Origin: Bacillota bacterium
GTDB lineage: Bacteria > Bacillota > Clostridia > Christensenellales > Aristaeellaceae
NCBI GenBank assembly: GCA_023436585.1
Contig: JAEZIN010000033.1
Span: forward strand, 1-64,000
Reading direction: 5' to 3'
Length of the DNA stretch: 64,000 nt
The translations under genes were made by a program, and so were the position numbers. The first letter of the stretch is position 1. Each line of letters opens with the position of its first letter. The notes beneath the pieces were generated by a model. That model worked only from the letters and a program-made list of their open reading frames with translations. It had not been told where the DNA came from and did no database searches. Below are positions 52,144-60,591 of this stretch, piece by piece.

Positions 52144-53592
52144 TCAGACGGTGATGGCCAGGCAATTGGTGTACTTCGTGGGCAGCGTATCGGGCAGCTT
52201 CACGGTAAGCACGCCAAACGACTGGGAAAACGGCACGCTGCCTTCGCCCAGCAGGCGGACCGCCTTCACTTTTTCACCGGGGAGGAAGGATTTTATGACG
52301 CACACGCCTTTTTCAGGCGGGCAGAGCATAAACGCATAGACCTGGTCCCCCTTTTTCGTAAAGCGGAAATCGGAGCTGTTCCAGGCGACCTTGTCCTCCC
52401 TGAAGCCTTCGATGACAACGCGGCTGTCGCCCTCCCCGAACACGCGCCACGGCCGCGTGCCGTAGATGCCCTCGGCGCAGACTGAGAACCACTTTGCAAG
52501 CTCCGCAAGGGTATACAGGCATTCCTCATCCAGCGTCCCGTCCGGGCGCTGCACGATGTTCAAAAGAAGCTGCCCGTTCTTGGATACGATATCCACGAGC
52601 ATTTCTATGATATGTTCGGGCCGCTTGTACGTTTCCCGTACATTGTAGAACCAACCGCCGATGCACGTATCCGTCTGCCAGGGGTGCTCGGCAATGCCTG
52701 GCAAAAGGCTCCGCTCGATATCCATCACACCAACGCGGTGGATTTCGGGCCGCGTGTCCTTCTGGCAGTACACGGCCATGTTTTGCCCGTGCTTTTGCAC
52801 GGAAGTGTTGTACAGGTGCGCCACCGCGGTAAGCCCGGTACGGAATGCATCATCTTCAGCGGCAGTTTCACCCCTGTCCCCAAAGGGCAGCGGGCCGTCG
52901 GAGTATAGCAGGTCCGGCTGGTACATGCCGATCAGCTCCCGCATCACGGCCAGCCAATAATCGTGGAACTGGCTGTTTTTCGTATACCATACATCAAACT
53001 TTTCGCCCGTATGGCGGATGTGCTCCTCATTGGCATGGTAAAAGTCCCGATACTCGGGATCGCCGCCGTCATAAGGGATGCCTTCGTAAGGCCCGTACGT
53101 GTCGCTGCCCTTATTCACATTCCACCAGGAGAACGAAGCGCCCAGGTGCTCCGTCAGCCCGAAGGGCAGCGAATATTTCTCCGCCGCCTTTTTCCAAAGG
53201 CCGCAGATGTCCTTGCCTGGGCCCATTTCCACGCTGTTGAAGCGGTTGAGCCTGGAGGGGTAGTTGAAGAAGTGGTCATGGTGCATCGCCTGCCCCACGA
53301 AATAGCGCGCGCCGGCTTTGTAGTACAGCGCCATCAATCCCTCGGGATCGAACTTTTCCGCCTTCCAAAGCTTGCAGATGTCCTTGTAGCCAAACCTGGA
53401 TGGGTGGCCATAATGACGCAGGTGGTACAGGTATTGCGGCGAACCCTCAAGGTACATGTTCCTGGCGTACCAGTCGCCGTACATGGGAACACTTTGAGGC
53501 CCCCAATGGCTCCATATGCCGAATTTCGCGTCCCTGAACCATGCGGGGACGTCATGGGTGTAAAGAGATTGAAAGCTTGGCTCAAACATCAT
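52144..53592 (-). CDS. Glycoside hydrolase family 29 alpha-L-fucosidase (second)
   Basis: A 482-residue GH29 enzyme of a subgroup different from the one at 19884. FGIWSHWGPQSVPMYGDWYARNMY, GQAMHHDHFFNYPS and the nucleophile Asp232 in LLYSDGPLPFG are visible; DIVSKNGQLLLNIVQRPDG closes the catalytic domain. There is no signal peptide. It is the last gene of the aldo/keto reductase-FucU-GH29 operon, which starts from a LacI-type promoter. The substrate is probably a fucosylated oligosaccharide. Its ribosome site (AAAGGAT) is moderate and the gap from FucU is 39 bases. Confidence 0.9.
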   Translation of the reverse strand: MMFEPSFQSLYTHDVPAWFRDAKFGIWSHWGPQSVPMYGDWYARNMYLEGSPQYLYHLRHYGHPSRFGYKDICKLWKAEKFDPEGLMALYYKAGARYFVGQAMHHDHFFNYPSRLNRFNSVEMGPGKDICGLWKKAAEKYSLPFGLTEHLGASFSWWNVNKGSDTYGPYEGIPYDGGDPEYRDFYHANEEHIRHTGEKFDVWYTKNSQFHDYWLAVMRELIGMYQPDLLYSDGPLPFGDRGETAAEDDAFRTGLTAVAHLYNTSVQKHGQNMAVYCQKDTRPEIHRVGVMDIERSLLPGIAEHPWQTDTCIGGWFYNVRETYKRPEHIIEMLVDIVSKNGQLLLNIVQRPDGTLDEECLYTLAELAKWFSVCAEGIYGTRPWRVFGEGDSRVVIEGFREDKVAWNSSDFRFTKKGDQVYAFMLCPPEKGVCVIKSFLPGEKVKAVRLLGEGSVPFSQSFGVLTVKLPDTLPTKYTNCLAITV

Positions 53593-53631
53593 GATCGCAT
53601 ATCCTTTCGGCGTAGCTGCGGCAGCGCAAAA

Positions 53632-54057
53632 TCAGATGACGCCCTTTTTCAGTATGATGTTGGCATACAGCGCGCGTTCGCTGGTGGAGACGCAGGCATA
53701 GCAATTTTTGCCCCGCTGGTAAAAATCGGCCTTGGCAAGCGGTATTTCCCGCAGGCCGGCTTCCTCATGCCGGAGGCCGATCTCCTTATACGTTTCCCAA
53801 ATGACAGGCTGATAAGGGTCGTCGGGCAGTACGGCCATCAACACCACGGGATGCGCCGCGTAGCGGTCCAGCGGCATAAAGGTCAATATGGCGTCCAGAA
53901 TGTCCGCAATGCCGTGCCCGTCCATGCGGACACAGCGGTCCGGGCAGCCAAACTTCGGGTAATTTCCGTCGCAGATCAGCAGCTCGTCGCCATGGCCCAT
54001 TTCCATAAGGATTTTCATCAGTTCCGGTGCCATAACCGGCGGTATTCCCTTGAGCAT
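53632..54057 (-). CDS. fucU: L-fucose mutarotase (FucU/RbsD family)
   Basis: About 141 residues of the RbsD/FucU family. MLKGIPPVMAPELMKILMEMGHGDELLICDGNYPK at the N terminus carries the family His (near residue 21) and Asp; RYAAHPVVLMAV and the C-terminal YACVSTSERALYANIILKKG with conserved Tyr are also typical. It interconverts alpha- and beta-L-fucose, presenting the anomer that the next enzyme uses. The ATG at 54057 has GGAG 9 bases upstream; a GTG two codons before it is also in frame. Its place between an aldo/keto reductase and a fucosidase supports fucose as the substrate. Confidence 0.88.
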   Translation of the reverse strand: MLKGIPPVMAPELMKILMEMGHGDELLICDGNYPKFGCPDRCVRMDGHGIADILDAILTFMPLDRYAAHPVVLMAVLPDDPYQPVIWETYKEIGLRHEEAGLREIPLAKADFYQRGKNCYACVSTSERALYANIILKKGVI

Positions 54058-54069
54058 TTTCACCCGCTC

Positions 54070-55083
54070 CTACTTTGTTATTGTGCCATCCTCGTCCCAC
54101 AGGTCGCGCCAGTCACTGGCGCCCGGCCATAGGAATACCTGACCCTTGATCAGGCGGCAATCGCGGTCCGCTAAAGCCAGGGCCGCCATTTCTTCCGCCG
54201 TCAGCGGGTCCTCTACAGTGCAGCGCAGGTTTAATGCATACTGCTCCTCTTTTACGGAGAAGGGAATCGGTACCTGGCCGCGCTGTACGGCCCATTTCAA
54301 ACAAACGATGGCGGGATGCACGTTATGGCGTTTGGCGATTTCCACCACTTCAGGCAGCTCGATATCCGTAACATCTTCATCCGTCCTGTCACGGTCAGGC
54401 CGGCGGGGAGACCCGATGGGGCAATAGCCCACAGGCCGGATGCCATGGCTAACGCAATAGTCGAACAGCGCCTGCTGCTGGAAGCTTGGATGCAGCTCCA
54501 TTTCGATCAAGGAAGGCTTCACGCGGCAGCGGGGCAGTACGGCTTCCAGTTTGGGTATGGTCATGTTGGACATGCCCAGATGCCGCACAAGCCCCATATC
54601 ATGCAGGCGCTCCATTTGACGCCACGTGTCCAGGAAGCGGGCAGGATCAAAGGGCCTGGAATCGGGATTGCGGCTGTCGCCGTCGCAGCCCGGCGCGTGA
54701 TAATTGGCAAAAGGCCAATGCACAAAATAGCAGTCCAGCGTTTCAAGCCGCAGGTCCCTGAGGGTTTTGGCCAGGGAGAGCAGCACATCGCCGGCGCCAT
54801 GCATGTTATTCCATACTTTTGAAGTGATAAACAGCTCCTCGCGCCTGACCTCGCCTAGCTCAAACGCCTGGGCAAAAACCGTGCCGATGCGGTCTTCATT
54901 GCCATATACGGCGGCGCAGTCAAACAACCGGTAACCGGTGCGGATCGCCCCCGCCACAGCCGATGCTATCTGCTCCGCCGAAAACCTGTCTGATCCAAAG
55001 GTGCCCATGCCGATGCAGGGAATCTGCTCGCCGGTCGGTAAGGTGACCTTGGGCACCTTCTTGGGATCAATCGTATTGCTCAT
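54070..55083 (-). CDS. Aldo/keto reductase (aldose-reductase type)
   Basis: About 337 residues. The catalytic tetrad is visible: Asp and Tyr in RLFDCAAVYGNED, Lys in ITSKVWN, and His in CYFVHWPF. RDLRLETLDCYFVHW matches AKR1-like aldose reductases. It would reduce an aldose, here most likely L-fucose to L-fucitol, or act in reverse as a sugar dehydrogenase giving a lactone. It leads the operon with fucU and GH29; its promoter is 76 bases upstream and controlled by two LacI-type sites. The start at 55083 begins MSNTIDPKKVPKVTLPTGEQ; an in-frame ATG 38 codons upstream would run through the promoter and operator. Confidence 0.85.
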   Translation of the reverse strand: MSNTIDPKKVPKVTLPTGEQIPCIGMGTFGSDRFSAEQIASAVAGAIRTGYRLFDCAAVYGNEDRIGTVFAQAFELGEVRREELFITSKVWNNMHGAGDVLLSLAKTLRDLRLETLDCYFVHWPFANYHAPGCDGDSRNPDSRPFDPARFLDTWRQMERLHDMGLVRHLGMSNMTIPKLEAVLPRCRVKPSLIEMELHPSFQQQALFDYCVSHGIRPVGYCPIGSPRRPDRDRTDEDVTDIELPEVVEIAKRHNVHPAIVCLKWAVQRGQVPIPFSVKEEQYALNLRCTVEDPLTAEEMAALALADRDCRLIKGQVFLWPGASDWRDLWDEDGTITK

Positions 55084-55147
55084 GTCTTCAAAGCCTTTCT
55101 GTCTGATATTGCGCCAACACGAACGGCATATGTACCAGATGTATACA

Positions 55148-55159
55148 TAACGTTTCGAC
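55148..55159 (-). promoter_or_regulatory. LacI-type operator at +1 (locus B)
   Basis: On the minus strand GTCGAAACGTT begins at the expected transcription start. It is identical in sequence and position to the site at 19666 in locus A. Confidence 0.75.
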
Positions 55160-55165
55160 TTAGTT

Positions 55166-55194
55166 ATCATAATGCATCCATGGCAATTTGTCAA
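55166..55194 (-). promoter_or_regulatory. Promoter of the aldo/keto reductase-FucU-GH29 operon
   Basis: TTGACA (55189-55194), 17 bases, TATGAT (55166-55171) on the minus strand. It is the twin of the promoter at 19631. Confidence 0.8.
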
Positions 55195-55267
55195 CAAGAT
55201 GTACTGCTTCTTCTATGCATATGGCTGGTGAAGAATTCCTGCTGGCTGCAACTTTCGAATATCAATA

Positions 55268-55280
55268 AAAACGTTTCGAT
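55268..55280 (-). promoter_or_regulatory. Upstream LacI-type operator (locus B)
   Basis: On the minus strand ATCGAAACGTTTTTATTG-like, 121 bases from the +1 site. Locus A has CGAAACGTTTTTGTTG at 122 bases from its +1 site. Confidence 0.65.
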
Positions 55281-55370
55281 GATAATTTCCATTTCACGCA
55301 GCTTGCCGGGTGAAAGGCTTTTTAAAGCCCAGGCAGCATATGTTTTGCTGTTAGTATGTTTACCGAATAT

Positions 55371-55402
55371 AAAAAAGGCTGCCATCCGATTTGGAAGGCA
55401 GC
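55371..55402 (-). terminator. Rho-independent terminator of the ManA operon
   Basis: GCTGCC (55378-55383 region on the plus strand) pairs with GGCAGC (55397-55402), extended by three inner pairs after one mismatch, with CTTTTTTAT following on the minus strand. Confidence 0.75.
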
Positions 55403-55508
55403 ACACCGGCAAGGGATATATCCATATGGTACGGTGGTTCGCATGATCCATTACAAAATGGAATACCTGGGTTTGCAGCCGGGCATCGCGTGTTAAGAGG
55501 ATGCGGCA

Positions 55509-57218
55509 TCACCGCACCCATGCGCGCAGGACGGTGCACCAATTGTCCAGCGGGCGCAGCTCAAATTCCGTAACGTGCGCCGGAAGGATAAAGGTTTCGG
55601 CATAATGCACCGTGAACGGTTCAAATGCGCCAATTGGCGAGGTGACCACGGCGCCGCTTCCATCCACCACATTGCACATGCTGACGCTGCCGTTGCTTTG
55701 GCAGCGCCGCGCGCCACGCAGGTGACAGCGGCGCGTTTCGATAAACTGGAGCTGGTGCAGGCCTGTGCGCTCCTCTTTGTATTGCGCGTCCTCATACACC
55801 GTTTCGATATGGTTGACCAGGTTCTCCCGCACCCAGGCGGTGGTACGGTCCCATTGTATCACCTGCTCGCCGTGGGCAATATGCACCGGGCGCGGCCTGC
55901 CGTCCAGGCCAAGGCGGCCCCAATCCCAAAGCTTGAAGGTGAAAATATACGGCGTGGCGCTGATTTCTAGCACCATGGTATCCTTGCCGCTGCAATGCAC
56001 CGTGCCGGCCGGGATCAGGAAATGGTCGTGCTTTTTTGCGGGAAAGGTATTGATATAGGAAGCGACGGGGAATTCCGCGCCATCCGCCTGCGCGCGCTTC
56101 AAGTCCGCCAGCATGGCCTTAGGGCCAATCCCTTCCCTTAGGCCAAGGTAAACCACGGCATCCTCGCCGCAATCCAGAATGTAGTAGCTTTCATCCTGCG
56201 TGTAATGCATGCCGAAGGTATGCTGAATGTATTCCGTGATCGGATGCACCTGCAAGGAAAGGTTCTGCCCGCCCATCGTGTCCAAAAAATCGAAGCGGAT
56301 GGGGAACTCATCGCCAAAGCGGGCATGGACACGCTCCCCCAGCAGCGCCCGCGGGCAGTAAAACAATATGTCCAAAGAGGGGAACTCCATCCGCACATCG
56401 CCAAAGCGCATGAAGACGCTGTTTTCCTCCGGCACGCCGTCAAAGGCCCAGGCATAGTTTTTTATGCTCCGGTCAAGGCCGCAAACTTCCTTCATCCACT
56501 GCCCGCCCCATACCTCCGGCGCATAGTAGGGCACCAGGCGGAACGGCTCGCCGGCAAACTGCTGCAGCGCCCTGCGGAACCCTTCGCCGCTGACCATGGC
56601 GGGCTGCCCCGGCTTTACCGTATCCAAAACAAAATCCATCTGCGGCAGCAGCTTGCGCTTTAACCGGTCGGCCATGCGCCATTCCAGAAAATAGCCCTGC
56701 TTGAATTTGCGTAAAAATTCTTCTCTAGGGTTGTCCGTGTTCCAGTTTGGCGCCCCTGCGCGGAACCGGCACTGAATCTCCCAGCGCGGCATATCGAAAT
56801 AGGCTAAAATGTCCCCTTGCGCAATCAGCGACGCACCGACGCCATAGACAATGGCAAGACCCTCCTGCCCGGCAATCTGTTGGCGCATGGCGGCGCACTT
56901 TTCTGCCACAAATACATCCTCAAGCCGCAGGGTGTTCATGATGCCAAACACGCGGTCATCCGTCAGAAACTCCCGCACCCGGTCAAGATATTGCATTTTT
57001 GGCAAGGCGCAGTCTTCCGCGTTGAACATCGCGGCCCCTGTTTTTTGCAGTTCTGTCGCAACTTCTTCGATGTTTGTACCGGGATAGCATTCCGCCGTGA
57101 TCACGCCTTTACCGCCGCAGGCGGCAAGGAGCTGCGCGCGTATCTCATCCCAGCCTTGCACGGCAGGAATGTCTGAAAATCTCTTTTCCGGGTATTTGTC
57201 AAAAGCATATTGATTCAT
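55509..57218 (-). CDS. Class I mannose-6-phosphate isomerase with an N-terminal extra domain
   Basis: A 569-residue protein, much longer than the about 315 residues of short bacterial class I isomerases. The C-terminal part (about 235-569) is the cupin isomerase: zinc ligands in LSLQVHPITEY (Gln, His), DESYYIL (Glu) and LIPAGTVHCSG (His). The N-terminal about 230 residues (VITAECYPGTNIEEVATELQKTG; AMFNAEDCALPKMQYLDRVREFL) form a separate domain that weakly recalls P-loop uridine/phosphoribulokinase proteins but lacks a Walker A motif. It would turn mannose-6-phosphate to fructose-6-phosphate, using sugar phosphorylated by the ROK kinase encoded 3 bases upstream. I do not assign a role to the extra domain. 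Confidence 0.8.
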   Translation of the reverse strand: MNQYAFDKYPEKRFSDIPAVQGWDEIRAQLLAACGGKGVITAECYPGTNIEEVATELQKTGAAMFNAEDCALPKMQYLDRVREFLTDDRVFGIMNTLRLEDVFVAEKCAAMRQQIAGQEGLAIVYGVGASLIAQGDILAYFDMPRWEIQCRFRAGAPNWNTDNPREEFLRKFKQGYFLEWRMADRLKRKLLPQMDFVLDTVKPGQPAMVSGEGFRRALQQFAGEPFRLVPYYAPEVWGGQWMKEVCGLDRSIKNYAWAFDGVPEENSVFMRFGDVRMEFPSLDILFYCPRALLGERVHARFGDEFPIRFDFLDTMGGQNLSLQVHPITEYIQHTFGMHYTQDESYYILDCGEDAVVYLGLREGIGPKAMLADLKRAQADGAEFPVASYINTFPAKKHDHFLIPAGTVHCSGKDTMVLEISATPYIFTFKLWDWGRLGLDGRPRPVHIAHGEQVIQWDRTTAWVRENLVNHIETVYEDAQYKEERTGLHQLQFIETRRCHLRGARRCQSNGSVSMCNVVDGSGAVVTSPIGAFEPFTVHYAETFILPAHVTEFELRPLDNWCTVLRAWVR

Positions 57219-57221
57219 ATT

Positions 57222-58139
57222 TCAATCCTCTGCCGGCTGTTCTTTTGATTCCGCCTCGTTTTTCCACAGGCAGGCTGCCCCCACCAAACCGGCGTAGTTG
57301 CCAAGCTGTGCGCAAACGGCCTTCACCGGCGCGTAGGCATAGGCATACACATCCCGGCACAACGCCGCGTTGATTTGGGGCAGCAGCAAATCGCAGGAGC
57401 CGGACACGCCGCCGCCGATGACGATCAATTGCGGGCGCAGCATATTGGCGATGTTGACAGCCCCTTGCGCCAGATAGTCCGCCATCTGCGCCACAATTTC
57501 GCATGCCGAAGCATTCCCCGCGCGCGCCGCGTCAAAAATTTCCCTTGCGGTTGCGTCCCGCTTCAGCACCCGGCTGCCAGCTAACGCAACCGCGGTTGCC
57601 GACGCGTAGCACTCCAGGCACCCGCGCCTTCCGCAATTGCATTGCTTCCCGTTATGCTCTGCCGCCATATGCCCAAAGATATAGGCGAACGCGCCGTAGC
57701 CGGCGGTTTCCACCTGGCCGTCCCGAACAAACCCGCCGCCCACGCCCGTGCCAACCGTCAGCATGGCCACGCGGGAAAAGCCGCGCCCCGCGCCGTGCAG
57801 CGCTTCCCCCAGCGCCGCGCACTGCGCGTCGTTCGCCATTTTCACGGGCAATTTGAGCGCCGCCTGTAAATCCGCCGCAAGCGGCCTATCGTGCCAGCCA
57901 AAGTTGTTGGAAAAGCGCACAACGCCGTTCTCTACAAGCCCCGGGCTGGCAAGTCCCACCAGCTTTACATCGCCCCCGAGCCGCAGCAAGGTTTGCGCGC
58001 CTTTAGCAAGGCTTTGCACCACGGCTTCGTAACCGGCCTCAACAGGCGTATCGCATACAAACGTATCCGTAACTGTGCCATGCTCCACAATACCCAGCTT
58101 GCTTTGCGTTCCGCCCAGGTCAATCCCCAAAACAGACAT
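57222..58139 (-). CDS. ROK-family sugar kinase
   Basis: About 305 residues, no DNA-binding domain. GIDLGGTQSKLGI is the ATP loop, ANDAQCAALGEALHG holds the catalytic Asp, and CNCGRRGCLECYASATAV is the intact ROK zinc motif. It phosphorylates a hexose at the 6-OH; mannose is the likely substrate because the next gene encodes mannose-6-phosphate isomerase. The start at 58139 has GGAGG 8 bases upstream; a GTG-type start five codons earlier is less likely. It lies 11 bases after the GH38-like gene. Confidence 0.88.
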   Translation of the reverse strand: MSVLGIDLGGTQSKLGIVEHGTVTDTFVCDTPVEAGYEAVVQSLAKGAQTLLRLGGDVKLVGLASPGLVENGVVRFSNNFGWHDRPLAADLQAALKLPVKMANDAQCAALGEALHGAGRGFSRVAMLTVGTGVGGGFVRDGQVETAGYGAFAYIFGHMAAEHNGKQCNCGRRGCLECYASATAVALAGSRVLKRDATAREIFDAARAGNASACEIVAQMADYLAQGAVNIANMLRPQLIVIGGGVSGSCDLLLPQINAALCRDVYAYAYAPVKAVCAQLGNYAGLVGAACLWKNEAESKEQPAED

Positions 58140-58150
58140 GGCAGCCTCCG

Positions 58151-60538
58151 TCACGTTTGCTTTTCGCCTTCAAACAGGTAAAACTGCAGCACGCCCTCGT
58201 TGATGGCCTCCGCCTGCCGGAACGCCGATTCCACATCCGCGCCGTTGGCCAGCGCCAGCGAATAGCGGAACTGGTAAAACCCGCCAAGGCTCGCCTTGAA
58301 GTTTGTCTCCCAGAAGTTGTTCATGACCCACGCGTACACCTCATCGTTATTGGGCGCGCCGTCGCCCATCAACGCAATGGGATGCGCGGGCAAAGAGCCC
58401 ATGGCCACAAGGGGCGTATCCGGACAGGTGACAATGAAGGGATGCCCGGAACCAAACACCAGCCCATTTTGCACCGCGTAAAAATCCACGCAGGTGCCCG
58501 GAAGCTGGTCAACCCTGGGGCGCACCACCGCCCCGGCCTTGTCCAGCGCAAGCTGGTCGCACACAAAAGGCAGCGAAAGGTATACATTCTCCGGGTTCCA
58601 TACGCTGTCCTTATGCAGGCGCAAATCCACATCCACCCGCGGGGCAAGCCGCCAGGCGGTTACAAGCAGGCTGCAAAACTGCGTGCCCTCCATGCGGTAG
58701 CGCAATTCCGCGCGCACATACAGCGGGCCGTTTTCCAGCACCTTTACATCATACAAAGCGCCCGCGCAGCGCTGTGTGCGTACAGCCTTGCGGTTACGGC
58801 CCATGTTGCGCCGCACCATTAGCTGGTCTTCGCCCATATCCGGCAGTGTCACTTCATAGATTGGCGTAAAGGCGGCATACGGGCGCTCCGGAGCTATCAG
58901 CTCCCGGCCGTTCTGCTTGTCATACACCGAAAAGATGCCTTTTTCAGGCGCGAAGGCAATGCGGAAGAACGGCGTTTCCATCCCGCTTATGCTCACTGTC
59001 CCGCCGTTTTTCAATTCATCCCGCCTGCGCCAGAGCAAATCATCCACGCCTTCAATGCCTGCTGGCGCACACAGCCCGGCACTTAAAAGAGGTGGGGCAG
59101 GCAGCTCGCGTAGCACGAATGTCTTTTCCTCACGCGGCGCAAGCGAAAGCCAGATGCACATTTCCGGCCCGCGGGAATAGCGGCTGATTTGGTACGGCAC
59201 CGGCTCCCCGGTGCGTTCATCCACAACCTCAAAGTGCGTATGGCCGTAAAAATGCTCCATATCCTGCACCAGCATGTCCTGCACCGGTACATCATGGGGG
59301 TTGACGGCGCGGAACTTCAGCTCCCTGTGGGCGGAGACAGCCGTCTCGCCATACTGGCGCTGCAGCTTTTCGCGCATGATGGTGGCGGCTTCGCAGGCCT
59401 TGAGCGCGTACAGGCGTTTCCACTGGTCCAGATTGTTTACCTGCGGGTGGTATGGCTCTGTAATAGAGGAGGAATACCCCCAGGTATGCTCGCCGTAAAA
59501 CATCAGGTTGTACAGCGCATCCTTATAGGTGGATTCCTGCTTGATGGCGTGCGCGGTATCCAGCTTTTGCACCATGTGAAAGCTGCGCGCCGCGGCGCGG
59601 TATTGCATGACGTCCGCCGGCGTGGAACCGACACCGTCGGCCCACCAGTCCGTCCAATCACCGCGGTATACCGGGAATTCCGCGCCGCTTTGCTCCAGCA
59701 CGTCAAAAAATTCATCCAGTGTACACATTACAAGGCGGATGTCCCCGCCGCGCAAGTGGAAGCGGTCGATAAAATCCAGCACCGCAAGGGACGGGGAAGC
59801 GTTGTCCGTCATATAGGCGCTTACGCATATGGGCGCAAACGTATGCGCATATCCCTGCGCACGCAGCGTATCCACATAGGCGTGGATGCGCTGTACCGCC
59901 TTTTCCTCCGGCGGCAGGCAAACGCCGGTCATGCCATCCTGCAAGGTGTATTCAAACCAGGGGGTGCCGGCAATCCCCAGCTCGTTGCCAAGGTTGTAGT
60001 GGTCTCCGTTCCAGACAAGAACGCGCTTGCCCAGGGGAGATTCCCACCAGAACGCCGTTTGCTTGCGGCGCAGCGGATGGTAGCCGTGATGCGTATGGAT
60101 GCTGGACATCAAACGGCGCACGCCCTGCCGGGCCAGGATGTCGGCAAAGCCCCAGCTGTAGCCGTTGATGTCCGCCGTCATGGCACTTGGCGCTTTTAGG
60201 CCAAGAGCCTCGCGCTGGGCGCGGCACGCGTCCATGACAGGCGTATGGACATATTCCGGCACCAGGTCCGTCAGGTTGAGATAGCTGGCGGAAAGCCCGA
60301 TGTTCCCCGCGCGGACGGCCTTTACAAACGCCGCGGTTTCGTTGGCGTCCGCCTCCTTCAGGAACTGTTCCACGCACCAGTAGCTTTCGCAGTTCCATTT
60401 AAAGCGCGGCTGTTTTTGAATCAGCTCAAGCGCTTCCCGGATAAAGGCGATATGGTGCGCTTTCATTTTTTCCTGGGTATCCGTATAGCCCACGTCCGTG
60501 TGGGAGGTGTGCAATACGTACAGCGTAAACGGCTTCAT
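58151..60538 (-). CDS. Divergent GH38-like alpha-mannosidase
   Basis: About 795 residues. The N-terminal GH38 fold is recognisable: His13 and Asp15 in LHTSHTDVGYTD, a probable nucleophile Asp123 in TADINGYSWGFADIL, and GEHTWGYSSS with His351. The nucleophile motif differs from the classical PDxFGH of the 9676 and 37720 enzymes. C-terminal beta domains follow. No signal peptide is seen. Start at 60538 has AGAGGGAG just upstream; the in-frame extension of 19 codons lacks a ribosome site. It and the enzyme encoded upstream are of one subgroup and may have a specificity different from standard alpha-mannosidases. Confidence 0.8.
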   Translation of the reverse strand: MKPFTLYVLHTSHTDVGYTDTQEKMKAHHIAFIREALELIQKQPRFKWNCESYWCVEQFLKEADANETAAFVKAVRAGNIGLSASYLNLTDLVPEYVHTPVMDACRAQREALGLKAPSAMTADINGYSWGFADILARQGVRRLMSSIHTHHGYHPLRRKQTAFWWESPLGKRVLVWNGDHYNLGNELGIAGTPWFEYTLQDGMTGVCLPPEEKAVQRIHAYVDTLRAQGYAHTFAPICVSAYMTDNASPSLAVLDFIDRFHLRGGDIRLVMCTLDEFFDVLEQSGAEFPVYRGDWTDWWADGVGSTPADVMQYRAAARSFHMVQKLDTAHAIKQESTYKDALYNLMFYGEHTWGYSSSITEPYHPQVNNLDQWKRLYALKACEAATIMREKLQRQYGETAVSAHRELKFRAVNPHDVPVQDMLVQDMEHFYGHTHFEVVDERTGEPVPYQISRYSRGPEMCIWLSLAPREEKTFVLRELPAPPLLSAGLCAPAGIEGVDDLLWRRRDELKNGGTVSISGMETPFFRIAFAPEKGIFSVYDKQNGRELIAPERPYAAFTPIYEVTLPDMGEDQLMVRRNMGRNRKAVRTQRCAGALYDVKVLENGPLYVRAELRYRMEGTQFCSLLVTAWRLAPRVDVDLRLHKDSVWNPENVYLSLPFVCDQLALDKAGAVVRPRVDQLPGTCVDFYAVQNGLVFGSGHPFIVTCPDTPLVAMGSLPAHPIALMGDGAPNNDEVYAWVMNNFWETNFKASLGGFYQFRYSLALANGADVESAFRQAEAINEGVLQFYLFEGEKQT

Positions 60539-60591
60539 ACATGCTCCCTCTTTGCTTCGGCAGTATTTCCATACCATCTCTTTCACACGAT

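Larger units (their letters stand above)
55084..55508. other. 425-base regulatory intergenic region
   Basis: It carries the aldo/keto reductase promoter and two operators (right half to 55280), then the terminator of the mannose-isomerase operon (55371-55402). The remaining 106 bases up to 55508 show nothing identifiable. Confidence 0.6.

Noticed and set aside
51803..52165. N-terminal extension of the LacI protein through the repeat
   Set aside because: The family begins at the helix-turn-helix, a good ribosome site precedes the shorter start, and the extension is translated repeat DNA.
55084..55197. A 38-residue N-terminal extension of the aldo/keto reductase
   Set aside because: It would begin upstream of the predicted transcription start and include the operator.
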